Positions 9,094-20,261 of a stretch of DNA of 64,000 bases are shown here, one piece after another. The notes under the pieces are model-generated. The model was not told the DNA's origin, did not search any database, and saw only the letters and a list, made by a program, of their open reading frames with translations. Position numbers and translations under genes: made by a program. The stretch comes from Adiantum capillus-veneris (lineage: Eukaryota; Streptophyta; Polypodiopsida; Polypodiales; Pteridaceae), in NCBI GenBank assembly GCA_014529385.2, contig CM043953.1:63113872-63177871 (forward strand). Reading direction: 5' to 3'. The first letter of the stretch is position 1, and every line of letters begins with the position of its first letter.

Positions 9094-12000
9094 GAATTTG
9101 GCGAGTTCGATCCATCTATTATAGATCGAGTTGTTGCCAATTATAACTCGTCGGACTCTGACGCTGGCCAATAAGCAGCAATCTTGCAACCCAATAGACG
9201 TGTTCGCAGGCGCTTTGGTCAAGCAGCATATGTGAGGCCACAAGATGTAGCCTCTGACAGCTCGGGGGATGATCATGCAGAGCACATTCCCAACGAGACA
9301 ATGTTTGAGCCCGAGATTGATGAAATGATCGAGACGATCATGGATTCAGAAAGGCTTATCTATGATGATATGAAAAGTGAAGCCGATACGCCATTGTATA
9401 ATGGAGCACGTATGTTTAGATTGAAAGCACTCTTGGTTCTTCTCAACATGCAGGCAAAGTTTGGATGGAGTGACACTAGCGTCACAGCGCTTTTCAGGTG
9501 ATCTATTACAATTAGTTTACTTTAATAAAACTCTAAATGTATAATGATCTGATAGATTTTCACACGACTGTATCATATTTTTATGTTGTGTAGATTGCTT
9601 AAAGAGCACATACTACCAGCTGACAATGTGATGCCAGATTCCCGAGATGAAGCAAGAAAGATTTTGCGAAACTTGGGGATGGATTACAATTCTATCCACG
9701 CTTGTCCTAATGACTGCATTCTTTTCAGAGGGGAATACATAGACATGGAGAAGTGTCCGAAATGTGATTCCGAAAGATATCGAGTAGATCTCCACGGGAC
9801 AAAAATTCCACAAAAGGTTTTGCGACATTTTCCTCTGCTTCCTCGCATCAAGCATTTCTTCGAATGTAAGTCCATGCCCGCCCTAGCATCATGGCATGAG
9901 GAGAATAAATCTTCGGATGGTGTGCTACGAATTCCTGCAGATTGCGCAGCCTGGAAACATATAGATGGAACATGGTCGGATTTTGCCAGGGAAGCTCGAA
10001 ATTTGCGCTTAGGCCTGGCTATGGATGGCGTAAATCCATTTGGTCAAAGATCAACATCTTACAGTGTATGGCCCGTTGTCATCGTCAACTACAACATTCC
10101 CCCGTGGTTGACTACGAAGAAGGGGCACCTATGGCTAAGCTTGATTGTGCCAGGGCGATATAAAGTGGGGAATATGGATGTGTATCTTCGTCCACTATTG
10201 GAAGAGCTACAACAATTGTGGATTGGCATAGAGGTGGTGGATATGAGCCGACACACATGACGACGGAATGCTTTGATCAGAGGCATTCTAATGTGGACCA
10301 TGCATGACTATCCCGGGCTAACAGAATGCTCAGGTGATCTATTGACACTCCTCACTCAGACACTGTAAATCTTGTTTTTTCCCATAGTTGATCTATTATC
10401 ATGTGTATACATGCAGGGCTTCAAACAAGCGGATACAGAGCATGTGTCACATGTGGACCTAGACTGAATGCACGTAGGGCGCCCTCACTGAAGAAGCAAA
10501 TCTACGAAGGTCATCAAGCGTATCTTCCAGAGAATCATGTGTTACGCGATGGCTTTTTGGGAAGAGAGCCACCAAGGATGTCTGCACAAGCATGGTTAGA
10601 GCAGAAGGAGATGTGCGATGACGGATTGCCTCTAGGGATGAAGAGACTATCTCTATGGTACGAGTTACCATACTGGCCCCGACTCATGATCAATCACTTG
10701 CTCGATCCAATGCACATATTCAAGAATGTGGGTAATCTACTATGGGACTATCTGACCGGCAAGAAAGATACTTTGGGAGCCAGAGTTGACCTTAGAAATG
10801 TGGATCGTATGGAGCAATATTGGCCACAAACAGCGTCTGATGGATCGATAAAACTCCCTAAAGCACCATGGATTTTCACAGGAGCCCAAGAACGCAAAGT
10901 AAAAGAGACCATTCGATCTTTGCGGACCCCCACTGGCGTAATGCACTCGCTTCGAACGTGTTTTACTAAAGAAGGAAAGCTTACCGGTTTGAAGTCACAC
11001 GATTGGCATAAAATGTATCAAGTACGTTCATAGTGGACTTTAATATCATTGCATAAAATGTGGACTTTAATATCATTGCTGCACATACTTTACAGTTTAT
11101 TTTACCGGTTGCCATTGAGGGATGCTTGTCTCTCGACATCCGTAACACAATCTACAAACTTGCAAAGCTGGTGCAATGGATCTCACAAAAGGAGATCAAC
11201 GTAGACTCCATACCATTCGCCAAACTAAATGCTGCGGAGCTTGTGTGCATGTTTGAGGAACATTTTCCTACTACCATGCTAACCATTCAGGTGCATCTTC
11301 TTGTTCACATAGTTGATGAGGTGGAAATAGCTGGCACAGTTCATTCCAGATGGATGTTCTTCTTAGAACGTTTCATGAAAACGCTTAAGGGACATGTGCG
11401 TCAAAAGGCACGTCCAGAGGGTAGCATGGCAGAAGGTTGGTTGGTATCAGAGTCCCCAGTGTACATTGGAGAGTGGCTAGACGGATTTGATAAAGCTCGG
11501 GACACGCTATGGCGAAACATAGATGATGAGCGCATATCTGGGATTGTCATGTGCAATCTCGGTGTTGAGAAGAAGATGACGGAAGATCTAGAGGCTAAAA
11601 TCAACCGATTTTGCATGCTTCACAATCCAGTGATGCAAAAGTGGATTTCACAATATGAGGATGCAAAGCAAGAGCGACAAAGGACACAAATCGAGTGGAG
11701 ACGGGGAAGACGACCACCGATGCACTATCCGACGGTTCTGGAGAGCCTACCAACATTCATGAGCTTAAGATGGTTGCACAACCAATTGAAAAGCGCACAA
11801 CAATGCGGTGACGAAGTGATTGAGGAAGAGTGGGAGTACTCTCGGGGTTGCGCGACCAAGGTAAGTTTGCAATGTACGACTAGCTAGTGACTTTATTTCT
11901 AAACGTTTGAACAGCCACTCATAATCTTTGTTCGTTGTAGTATAAGTCATACACAACAGCATGGTGTAAAGGTCGACATTTTAGGGTGGAACGGATCGAC

Positions 12001-12697
12001 AAAAAGCGTTTTACTCAAGATTGTGGAATCATGGCAAAATTTGAACAGTCTAGTCGACGACGTTCCTCTGATGCAGATCCTGTGGTTTCGGAACTCACTT
12101 ACTTCGGCACGCTACAAGAGATTTTGAGGATCGATTACAGAGGATTTTTTGTCGACTTGTTCGACGTGCAATGGTTCAAGATAATCATGGAGGGTCGCAA
12201 CGCTACTGTGCGTAGAGTCTCGAGAGTCTGGTTTTCTTGAGGTGGATTCTACTAAGAAATGGAATGATCTAAGAGACACTTTCGTACTACCCGAGCATTG
12301 TGAACAAGTAAGTATGTAAATAGTTAACATCCCTGTTTTACAAGTTATGTGCTTGAAAGCTCTCATGTAAGTTATGTGGCTCTGGCAGGTAATATTTCAT
12401 CCTACAAAGTCTACATCAAACTGGTGGTACGTCATAGAGGTAGCCCCTCGTAGTGCAAGGACGTATGAAGGCTACCATGTGCCAATCACAACGGCATCAA
12501 TGGAGGAGATCAGAGAAGATGCTCAATCAGAAGCCGCTACGGTGGTGCCAGACGAGCATCAAGATGCTACTACTCTATATGGGGTGCATGCAGAGGAGCT
12601 ACAAAATGAAACAGAGGATATGTGTTTAAACGGAGAGCTCTATATAGATATAGGAAGTTATGCTGAGTTATGCGAGGATGAGAGAGAGATCTCTTAA
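9094..12697 (+). pseudogene. CACTA transposase, TNP2 type (six apparent exons; lightly disabled)
   Basis: This is the catalytic transposase that recognises the element ends. Exons are placed by frame and GT/AG signals at about 9094-9498, 9594-10334, 10418-11022, 11094-11861, 11941-12308 and 12390-12697. Family hallmarks appear in order: PNDCILFRGEY and CPKC near the start; LAMDGVNPFGQRSTSYSVWP and WLTTKKGHLWLSLIVPG (tnp2 domain); LPYWPRLMINHLLDPMHIFKNV; FILPVAIEGCL, VHLLVHIVDEVEIAGTVHSR and GHVRQKARPEGSMAEG (DUF4218-like); TYFGTLQEILRIDY and KSTSNWWYVIEVAP (DUF4216-like). Defects are TAA at 9172-9174 (if that exon is real), TGA at 10258-10260 and a frameshift near 12215. Exon 4 begins after an intron holding a 27-bp tandem duplication. 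The small number of lesions suggests fairly recent activity. Confidence 0.85.
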
Positions 12698-12966
12698 AGC
12701 TACAAATATTGTATTTGAACAATTTTGCTCCGTGTTGTAAAAGCTCTGGCTCTCTAAGTACCTTCCATGGTGTATAACCCTCTTTTCTACTCGCGCTCAC
12801 ATCTTTTGATTGAAAATTCTGAGTTTTCGACTTGCCTCTTCTATCACTCAATTCATTGCGTCATTGTATTTATATGCGTCATTACATCATTGTATTTAAT
12901 GGTCTTTGCGTCATTGTCTACTCTATTCATTCAATATTAAGTTTAAATATTCTTGTGTTTAATGCA

Positions 12967-14283
12967 GGTATGGATGATGAGGAGTTTCTTTCTTCTTTGT
13001 CACCGCAGCAGAGACAGTGGTACATGGAGCGTCATCGCTCTGGCGCATCATCGCGCGTTCCTACTCCATCCACATCTCCCTCTCTTTCGGAGCATTCGGC
13101 GCGCTCCGAAGCTTCGGCGTCGACGAGACGAGCTTCACACTCGTCTAGACACCGACGCTCTAGTGGTGGCGGTGGCAGTTGTTGTGGGGATTCCGCCGCC
13201 GATGCCTCCACACCGCCTCGTGTTCGACGAGGCTGTTTACCCTCCCCTTCTTTGCCCGCCCCCACACCAGCCACAGCATCGCCATCTACGCCAGGTTTTG
13301 CTCGGCTGACTGTTCCTAGTAGCTACACACCTCTACCTACTCCGCCAGGAGCCACCCCACTCGACACTCCTCGCTTCGGGGCCCAGACGCCGATGGAGAC
13401 ACCTGACGTCCGTACCCCCATCGAGAAGCTGCTAGAGACCCCTGCCGGGACACCCAGGTTCACGCGTCACCGGCCAGAGGGCTTGCCTTACTCCGTCGAC
13501 TTTAGCGGCGGCATCATCATGGATGATGACGGCAAGAAGGTGATCTCGCGCATGCGTGGTCTTTGCACATACTAAACAAATGGAGTGAAGTACCAAGTGA
13601 TTTAAAAAACAGAGTCATCAGCATACTTCATGATGAGTTTCCCGTTCCAACACGGGATCGACGCTTCAATCAAGACCTGATGAAGATTCGAATGCGCGAA
13701 TACTGCAAACACAAGCGTTCCGAAGTGCAAAAAGCAATCAAGCATGGGTGGAACAGTCCAGATTGGCTGGCGAAAGAAGATTGGAAGAATGCAAAGAAAG
13801 CAGCGCGCGAGAATCCCGACAAGTGGAAGCAACAAAAGGATGCAGCCAGAGCGCGAGTAGAGGCAGGGAGCTCGCACCTCTTGGGGAGCGGTGGATGGGC
13901 ATCATTTGAGGCCGATTTTGTAAGTGTTTTCACATTGCTCTTTATGTTCGATAGTTTAGGGTTTATGAGTTTTTGAATTCTAACATAATGAAATCTTTGT
14001 ATGTTTTGACAGTGGTCGATGACAGGACGTGATCCCACACCGTACGAGCGCGAGTACGCAGGCAGGTAGGGCTTAAACTCCCTGATGGACATTCTCAGTT
14101 CTCGCGGCGGCATGGTTAGTATTAGGGTTTGCTCTTTTCTATTTTTTGTATTGTTTTATAAATGTCGTTATATGTTTATACTTACTGAAAACTGTCTTAT
14201 TGTCTTTTTTTGCAGAATTCGACAGCTACGCCGCTTGGACGCGATGAGACGTCTGACTAGACGACATCAGTTTAGCCGTAGCT
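12967..14283 (+). pseudogene. Second CACTA protein, plant transposase Ptta/En-Spm type (TnpA-like role)
   Basis: The product begins MDDEEFLSSLSPQQRQWYM, followed by about 150 residues rich in Ser, Pro, Thr and Ala. A conserved C-terminal part contains LNKWSEVPSDLKNRVISIL, REYCKHKRSEVQKAIKHGW and HLLGSGGWASFEADF. That pattern (helical segment, W...K...., then a short GS.SF-like motif) resembles the Transposase_24 family encoded by plant CACTA elements next to TNP2. The frame breaks near 13560-13575, just before LNKWSEVP. Introns are likely at 13921-14013 (GTAAGTG...TTTGACAG) and about 14110-14217 (GTTAGTA...TTTTTTGCAG), and the last exon ends near 14283. The gene lies about 270 bp downstream of the TNP2 gene on the same strand. 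DNA binding to the subterminal repeats is inferred from En/Spm, not seen. Confidence 0.7.
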
Positions 14284-14639
14284 AGATAGCATTAGTTTAG
14301 GGTTTCTCATAGCTTATGTATCATGAGATGGATTTTATACGTCTTTGTGAACCATGTATATTATTACATTTGTCACCGCAGTTCATTTTGCCAATCAATT
14401 CTTTATGCCTATGATGCTGTACAATTGTCATTATTACATTTGCCAATCAATTCATTTTGCCTATGATGTGTACAATTGTCAATTTTATGCTTGTCAATTT
14501 TGCAAACAATGCGTCTTGTGGGTGACTATTTTGGGTCTATTATCTACCCTTGCACTTTTTAAAAAAAGTGAATCAAGTACAATATGGTTGATGGGTGGCA
14601 GGGCATTCAATGCCCTGTCACCAAAAAAAAATTCTCTCG

Positions 14640-14850
14640 GGCGTCGCTATAACCGTCGCTATTTATGGCTCTGTAGCGTCGCTATGAGCGTCGCTATAGA
14701 CTTCTGTTTAAAATGTCGCTATAGACGTCGCTATAAGCGTCGCTATATAGCGACGCTCATAGCAACGCATATAGCGATGCCTATAGCGACGCATATAGCG
14801 ACTCTCTCGTAGCGACGCTATTAGCGACGGTTTTAGCGACGCCGGGGGTT
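14640..14850. repeat. Right subterminal repeats of the CACTA element
   Basis: The words CGTCGCTATGAGCGTCGC and TAGCGACGC are repeated more than a dozen times in both orientations. They mirror the left end (6830-6957). The right array is longer and less regular than the left one. Confidence 0.85.
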
Positions 14851-14912
14851 ATAAAAACCCATTGTATTTCCGTTGCTAACAGCGTCAAAAGAGCACACAA
14901 CCTCTTGTAGTG

Positions 14913-14915
14913 GTT
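14913..14915. repeat. Right target-site duplication of the CACTA element (GTT)
   Basis: Matches GTT at 6801-6803. Confidence 0.85.
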
Positions 14916-15680
14916 CTTGCGATGCTATAAGGAGGGCAGCCGTTGAAAAAGTACGTAGTCTTGTTAGCACATCTAAAGATTGAGAAGGAGGTTCCTAGAA
15001 AAGTACACATGCTAGTTGCTCGACAAATGTTATTCCAATCTTTGACTAAAGAAGATGATTTGAAAGCCACTACTATTGATCTTGATCATCTTCTTGAAGA
15101 AATGATGCTACTTGTTCAAAATAGGGGATACAAAGGAATTGTGTCACACGAGAAAGCTATGCAAGGTCAGGTCGTTGGTGATGGAGATGTCAATATACTA
15201 ATGCTACAAAAGCATTATGTTTTTCCATTCTTCCATGAAAGCCATTTTCTTGGTCAGGGTGGACCCAAGGATAAATGTTACTTGTTCAACATGTCTATCA
15301 AAGGACCTGCATCAAAAGTTGAATTAGTCAATCAAATGAGGCAAGGAGGGATGGGAGATTTGAAAAGCGCATGGGTGTACTTTGATCACACTCACCAGAT
15401 GGAAGGATGGACAACTATGTCATGCTCGGTTTATGATCTTAGGTAAATGATCTCATAAATAGATTTTAACTAGCATATTTTGATGCGAGTCGCCTTTCTT
15501 ATCCTTACATGCATTATGTATACAACATGAGAGCATTGCAGGTGATTGCAATATGTGAAAGTAAAGAGGAAGACAAAGAGCCACAAATATTATTTTGGAG
15601 AAATTAAAATACAATGATGGAGAGATGCGGTCATGAACCACCAAACTTTCTTACATTCATGATTACGGACAAAGTTAGAG
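14916..15680 (+). pseudogene. Transposon-like gene interrupted by the CACTA element (family not identified)
   Basis: After the insertion point the frame reads SCDAIRRAAVEKVRSL, shifts, and then runs open to about 15445 (about 165 codons) with HYVFPFFHESHFLGQGG, KVELVNQMRQGG, AWVYFDHTHQMEGWTTMSC and SVYD. A GTAAATG donor at about 15446 and a GCATTGCAG acceptor at about 15542 join it to VIAICESKEEDKEPQILFW and later PNFLTFMITDKVRAN. That succession ('WTTM.C.VYD', then 'IAIC...ED..PQ..FW', then 'F.....RAN..A.R') recalls a group of transposase-like proteins that I associate with non-seed-plant genomes. I cannot name it with certainty. The second exon has stops, so the copy is dead. Confidence 0.5.
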
Positions 15681-16019
15681 CTAATTGATTAGCGATACGG
15701 GTTGTTCATATCTTGCGATTCATAGATCTTGACAGATGTTCAAGCTCAAAATTAGGACTTTTGGAAACATATGCATGTTTTTTGGTGTGTATCATATGAG
15801 TGATGGCTATTTTTTTTGGTTAGCTTTTTTGTGTCATTAGAAAAGGCTCCAGATTTAAAGTGAAAAATCTCGCAAAAATCGTTTTCATTGCAAAAGCTCG
15901 AAATCAGAAGCTCGCAAAAAAAACACACTCATGTATTTTCTATAGCAATCTTGTGGCTTTTGAGCATTGTGGTGAGCAATTATTAACATATCCATATGGT
16001 CTTGCAGACATATGCTCAT

Positions 16020-17560
16020 AGCATATCTTTAACAATGGTTGAGCCATTTGATTGGACTCTCCATGAGTGGGTGAGCAGAGGTACTCAAATTAAATAGACA
16101 CCTGGCTAAACATTGTTTCAAAAATCAAATTTTGAGTCCTAATCTACCATTTGTAGGCTTGCCTTACCAATGAGTATAACTTGCTCTTATAAATGTTTAA
16201 ATAAGTACTAAAAAATTACCTTATTAATCCGTGATTTACTTGTCCAAAGTAATGCTATGATGAAGAGTTACTATCTACTGGAAAAAAGATCTTGGCTACA
16301 TTGTAGATGTTTTCATTTCTTGATCAATTCATATTGCCAATGACATGACTAGAGGCTTGCATGATTTGGTTCTTCCTTTGTTCCCTTCTTCTAGTGGCAT
16401 AGATTATACATGTTTGATGAGTTATCTACTTGCATCTCTTTACTAAGATTTCATTGTTTCCAACTTTACCATGTGATTGTCTTTGTGTACCCTCTAGTTT
16501 ATGGGTATGGCATTGCATAGATGATGCAACCTATGGTGGGTACAACTCACATGACTATAGCTAATGACTATTAGTTAGCTACTACAAGCTCTACACTTAA
16601 CTATGATATGATTATTAAGTTCAATCTTCTTTATAAGTTATTAAAGACTCTAATGTTTACCAAGGTACACTATTAGTCTAAGTACCCCTAATCACCCACA
16701 AACTGATGGTAAGATTGCAGGGGTTGAGGACCCTTGAAGATATGCTATGAGCATATGTCAACAAAATCATATGGTTATATAATTTTTTTTTCACCACAAC
16801 TCTTGACAAACACAAGATTGCTATAGAAAATATATGCTAACAAGAAGCGTTGTCAGGTCACTAGTTTCAAGGAAGGTGACAAGGTATTTTTGAACTTCAA
16901 GAAAAACTTAGAAGGTACAAAGTCACCCCCAACCCTAAGTTATCTCCAAGATATCATGGACCATTTAAATACCTAATAAAGTAGGACCAATGGTCTAAAA
17001 ATTAGACCTTCCATCACGTTCTCACATCCATTGGGTATTTCATATAAGTTGTTTATGGAAATTCTTATAACAATACAACAAGGTTTTTGAGCTTCATTAG
17101 ACCTCAAGATTCTATTGTACAAACTTGATAGACTCGTGGATTTTCATGAGTTATGGAACAACATCATTTGCGTGCTTAAATATTGGTCAAGTGGAAAGAT
17201 AGACTTGAAGAAGGTGCACTTAAGAAAAACATTGATGTTCTTAATAAAGGATTTCCTATTTTTTATTTTGAGGATGAAAACTCTTCGTCAAGGGGGGAGT
17301 ATGTTGTGACAAGAGTCTCGTAAGGGCAACATTGGCTAGGAGCTACCTATACAACACGTATGGCAAAGGGTCCCGTTATTTGAGCCAATGAGATCTACTT
17401 AAGAGATTTAGATGGAAGGAGATCAACATGAAGTGCCCATGGTCTTACACTATAATCATGCCAAGAGACAAAACAATTCAGCCTTTTAAACACCTCAATG
17501 TTTTAATAAACCTGTAAAAGTTCTAGCACGAAAAAAAATAGATTGACGAATGAATGTTTT
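16020..17560 (+). mobile_element. Degenerate Ty3/gypsy remnant: integrase, polypurine tract and 3' LTR start
   Basis: At 16665-16780 the sequence still reads like the conserved integrase stretch 'YHPQTDGQTE...RTLEDML.AYV'. At 16830-17035 it reads like the integrase C-terminus: YANKKRCQVTSFKEGDKV, then PNPKLSPRYHGPFK and a ...HPxFHV-like end. A coding tail follows, then the purine tract AAGGGGGGAG (17292-17301) and the start of an LTR, TGTTGTGACAAGAGTCTCG. Upstream of 16300 only scattered frames remain and no reverse transcriptase can be read. It belongs to the same family as the minus-strand tail at 961-1282. Confidence 0.7.
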
Positions 17561-18044
17561 TATGTTTTCAATATTATAAAAGATATTATATGCTCACCAG
17601 TCATGTGACTTATACCAAATTTAACTTTAAAATCTAAATCGATCTCTTTCCTCTGTCTCATTTTTGAATACATTAAGAGGCCATATGTATAATTTATAAT
17701 CTCAACATTGAAAAACATTGTGCATAGCCATGATTATAAGCATTAAAATTTGATTAAAATTTGCACTACTGTGCGCTTTGCCGCATGTGTTGAAGGCTGG
17801 GAACTTGCCTGTGCACTGTGTGCGAGCCTCAAAAGACTGCAAGCACAAAACTCGACAGTCCTAGCAAGCTCAAAGAAACAATGGTGTGTCATTCACTGCT
17901 CAATGCTTCCGTCATGAAGGATCCTATCCTGCAAAGAAGAAGGAGTTGCCGTCAATGTCACGCTCAACCACCTCGCCACCGTCGATGCCGCCACAATGCT
18001 TGATCACACACTCTCTCTCTCTCTCTCAAGCGCGCACGCACGCG

Positions 18045-18143
<99 letters not shown>

Positions 18144-19790
18144 GAGTACACGAAGGAGAAGGAGACAGAGATGGAGCAAGAGCACTTTTTAGCTTACACC
18201 TCAAAGAATCATGATTTTTAGGTCAAATGGACCTTTTATAAGAGTTTGACCCCTTCACATATGGGCGCCCATAGTGGCTGGTCGTTGTAAAACTACTGCA
18301 AAAATAAGATAAATGATGCGCCTCTCATTGGCGATCATCCTACACACCTATTGGATCAACAAGCCCGGTCCATGACTCAATCAAATAAATAATATGCGTC
18401 CGTGGAAGGTGATAGGGTGTCCGTGAGGGTTGTGACATGTCCCTCTTCGTCATGTAGATTCCGTCCTCAGAAGCTATTGATATGAAGCCCGTTCGTCGAG
18501 GTGGAAGAGTATCCGAGATTGAATGTCCTTAGCCTTTTGCATATTGCAAAATCAACCAAAATTGGCACGGTACTTGCATTCTCATATACAATTAATTAAT
18601 AAGCATATGCAGTTGCAGGCACACAAATTGATTGGTAATAAAATATTAAACAATTTGTTAGCAATAAAATATTAAACTGTAATATAATCAAATGCATAAA
18701 CAATTGTAAAGGTAAAAAATAAACAAGTATGGGGTCGGTAATTTAACGGTCGAAAGGAACTATAGGTCAACTATTAATACCATGGGCAAGCTTATCAATT
18801 TTCTTTGGTCACTTAAGTTGTTTAATTGCGAGAGCAAAGTATTTCATGTTCCAGGGCTTACTAGAGGCTATACCTAGAAGACCTTCTAGTTAAGCTATGA
18901 TAAAAGGAATTTCTCATGAAATCATCGCCTGAATTATTCCCTTTTCTTTGACCTCCCAAAGTCCTTTTTTCACATTGATTCAAATTTGATGTGTGTGCTT
19001 ATTTTGTATGCCTTGGGTTTTTTGCTTTTCAAGTAAAAGCGTCCACACTGGAAACCTGTAGGGCTCTAGTACCATAGGTGATACATGTGAGTGAATTACC
19101 AAATCAAGCTAAGATTTCTCTTCCAACTTAAGATTTTATATTGTGGAACTTTTGATTTTTTTAATTGTTCAATTTCAGTATTTTAATTTTGTAAGTTTAG
19201 GGGTCATATAACATTGTTACCCTCCCCAGGCTCATCACACTAATAAACTCCCTTTATAATACTTAAGCTAAAGGTCAATAGGGACTAAGCCCACTAGAAA
19301 GCCCTAGTACATTGCACACAATGCTACCTAAATCATAGTAAGAACCTAAAGTAACCATTGATCATTAGGAAGGCATTTCCCATGGTATTAAAAGAAGATA
19401 TCTAACTCCTAACTTTGTCAAACTAGCTTAGTCAGACTGCTTGATTTTGAAACCTAGACAAGGGATTATGACAAAAAATTATATAGAATTATCTAATGTT
19501 TAATCTAAGCAAATGTGCCGAATATTGTGCTACCAATCACATTTAAAGCAGACAGACATTGATGCTAAAAAGAAGACAAGAGGCAATGCTAATGAACAAG
19601 AAACACCTGTTTGTGTTGATGATCGCACTCGATTTGAAGAGTGAACGAGAGAAAGATTCCATGAAGTTCAAAATCCTAACAATGACAACGTGTTCCTCTA
19701 CACCCTAGAATACCTCTAGGAGACACATCGATGGTGGGAAGAGGTACCAACCTTTATTAAACACAATCAAACAACATAAGGAACCCTAAC
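17560..19790. other. AT-rich non-coding region; may include LTR sequence near its right end
   Basis: No protein-like frame is seen. The right end (about 19570-19800) follows, on the minus strand, a polypurine tract belonging to the 19795-20261 fragment. It may therefore be the start of that element's LTR, beginning near TGCAAATAATTAGG. I could not locate the LTR's other end. Confidence 0.4.
18004..18142. repeat. Compound (TC)n-(GC)n-(AC)n microsatellite
   Basis: A short CT run and an alternating GCGCGC stretch lead into about 46 AC units at 18051-18141. The alternating purine-pyrimidine stretch of about 100 bp is prone to form Z-DNA. Confidence 0.95.
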
Positions 19791-19794
19791 CTAA

Positions 19795-20261
19795 TTATTT
19801 GCACCCCCCTAGAGAGTCAAGGGAACATGATATTGTAGACATGGGGAGGTCTAAACCCCTATCCTTGTCATTGTCGAGAAAAAAAAAGTCATCATCCGTG
19901 AGACCATAAATGCCATCCATGTAATCATGTAAATCTTCTTCATCATTAGAGATACAAATGTTCACTAAGAAGGTCACTAGACGTCTATAGTCATCTTGGT
20001 CAAAAGGGTAGGCTTGTGCAAAGGGAGAGATGCTCTCTACTAAGCATGGATCGGTCGTGGTCAAGAGACGTATCAGCCATTCTAATTCCTTGAAATTCCC
20101 CTCACATGCTAGTGTATCTATGAAATCCCACTCACAGGCAAGCACCGGGTAGACTATGTGAAACACTTGCAAAAAGTAAAGAGGGTACCTCTCACCCAAG
20201 GTAGAAGTGGATGTCTCTAGTGTACTACATATATCTGTACAGACAATATAGATGATGGTTA
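19795..20261 (-). mobile_element. 3'-terminal ORF and polypurine tract of a Ty3/gypsy-type element (part of copy A)
   Basis: A minus-strand frame contains FHIVYPVLACEWDFIDTLAC, FKELEWLIRLLTTTDPCLVE and YPFDQDDYRRLVTFLVNIC, ends with LDNDKDRGLDLPMST, and stops just before a purine tract (plus-strand GCACCCCCCTAG, 19801-19812). A second copy of about 98 codons lies at 61104-61400 on the plus strand with the same words. The product is acidic and helix-rich, with no recognised domain. Its position next to a polypurine tract says that it occupies the 3' end of a retrotransposon. The sequence breaks off at 20262 where the gag-only element begins. Confidence 0.6.

Larger units (their letters stand above)
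6804..14912 (+). mobile_element. Complete CACTA (En/Spm) DNA transposon, 8,109 bp
   Basis: The left end reads CACTACAAGAGG (6804-6815) and the right end is its exact reverse complement (14901-14912), flanked by GTT on both sides. CACTA termini with a 3-bp duplication define the En/Spm superfamily. Inside each end lie clustered copies of GCGACGCTCATAGCGACG-like words in both orientations, which in this superfamily are the binding sites of the TnpA-type protein. The element encodes a TNP2 transposase (about 9094-12697) and a second plant transposase-type protein (about 12967-14283), both on the plus strand. Its left third holds microsatellites and a captured host-gene fragment. Disabling mutations in the transposase gene mean that this copy now probably moves only with help. 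Confidence 0.95.

Noticed and set aside
17886-18221. ORFs with His-Thr and Cys-Val repeats
   Set aside because: Products of the (AC)n run; equally open on both strands and in several frames.
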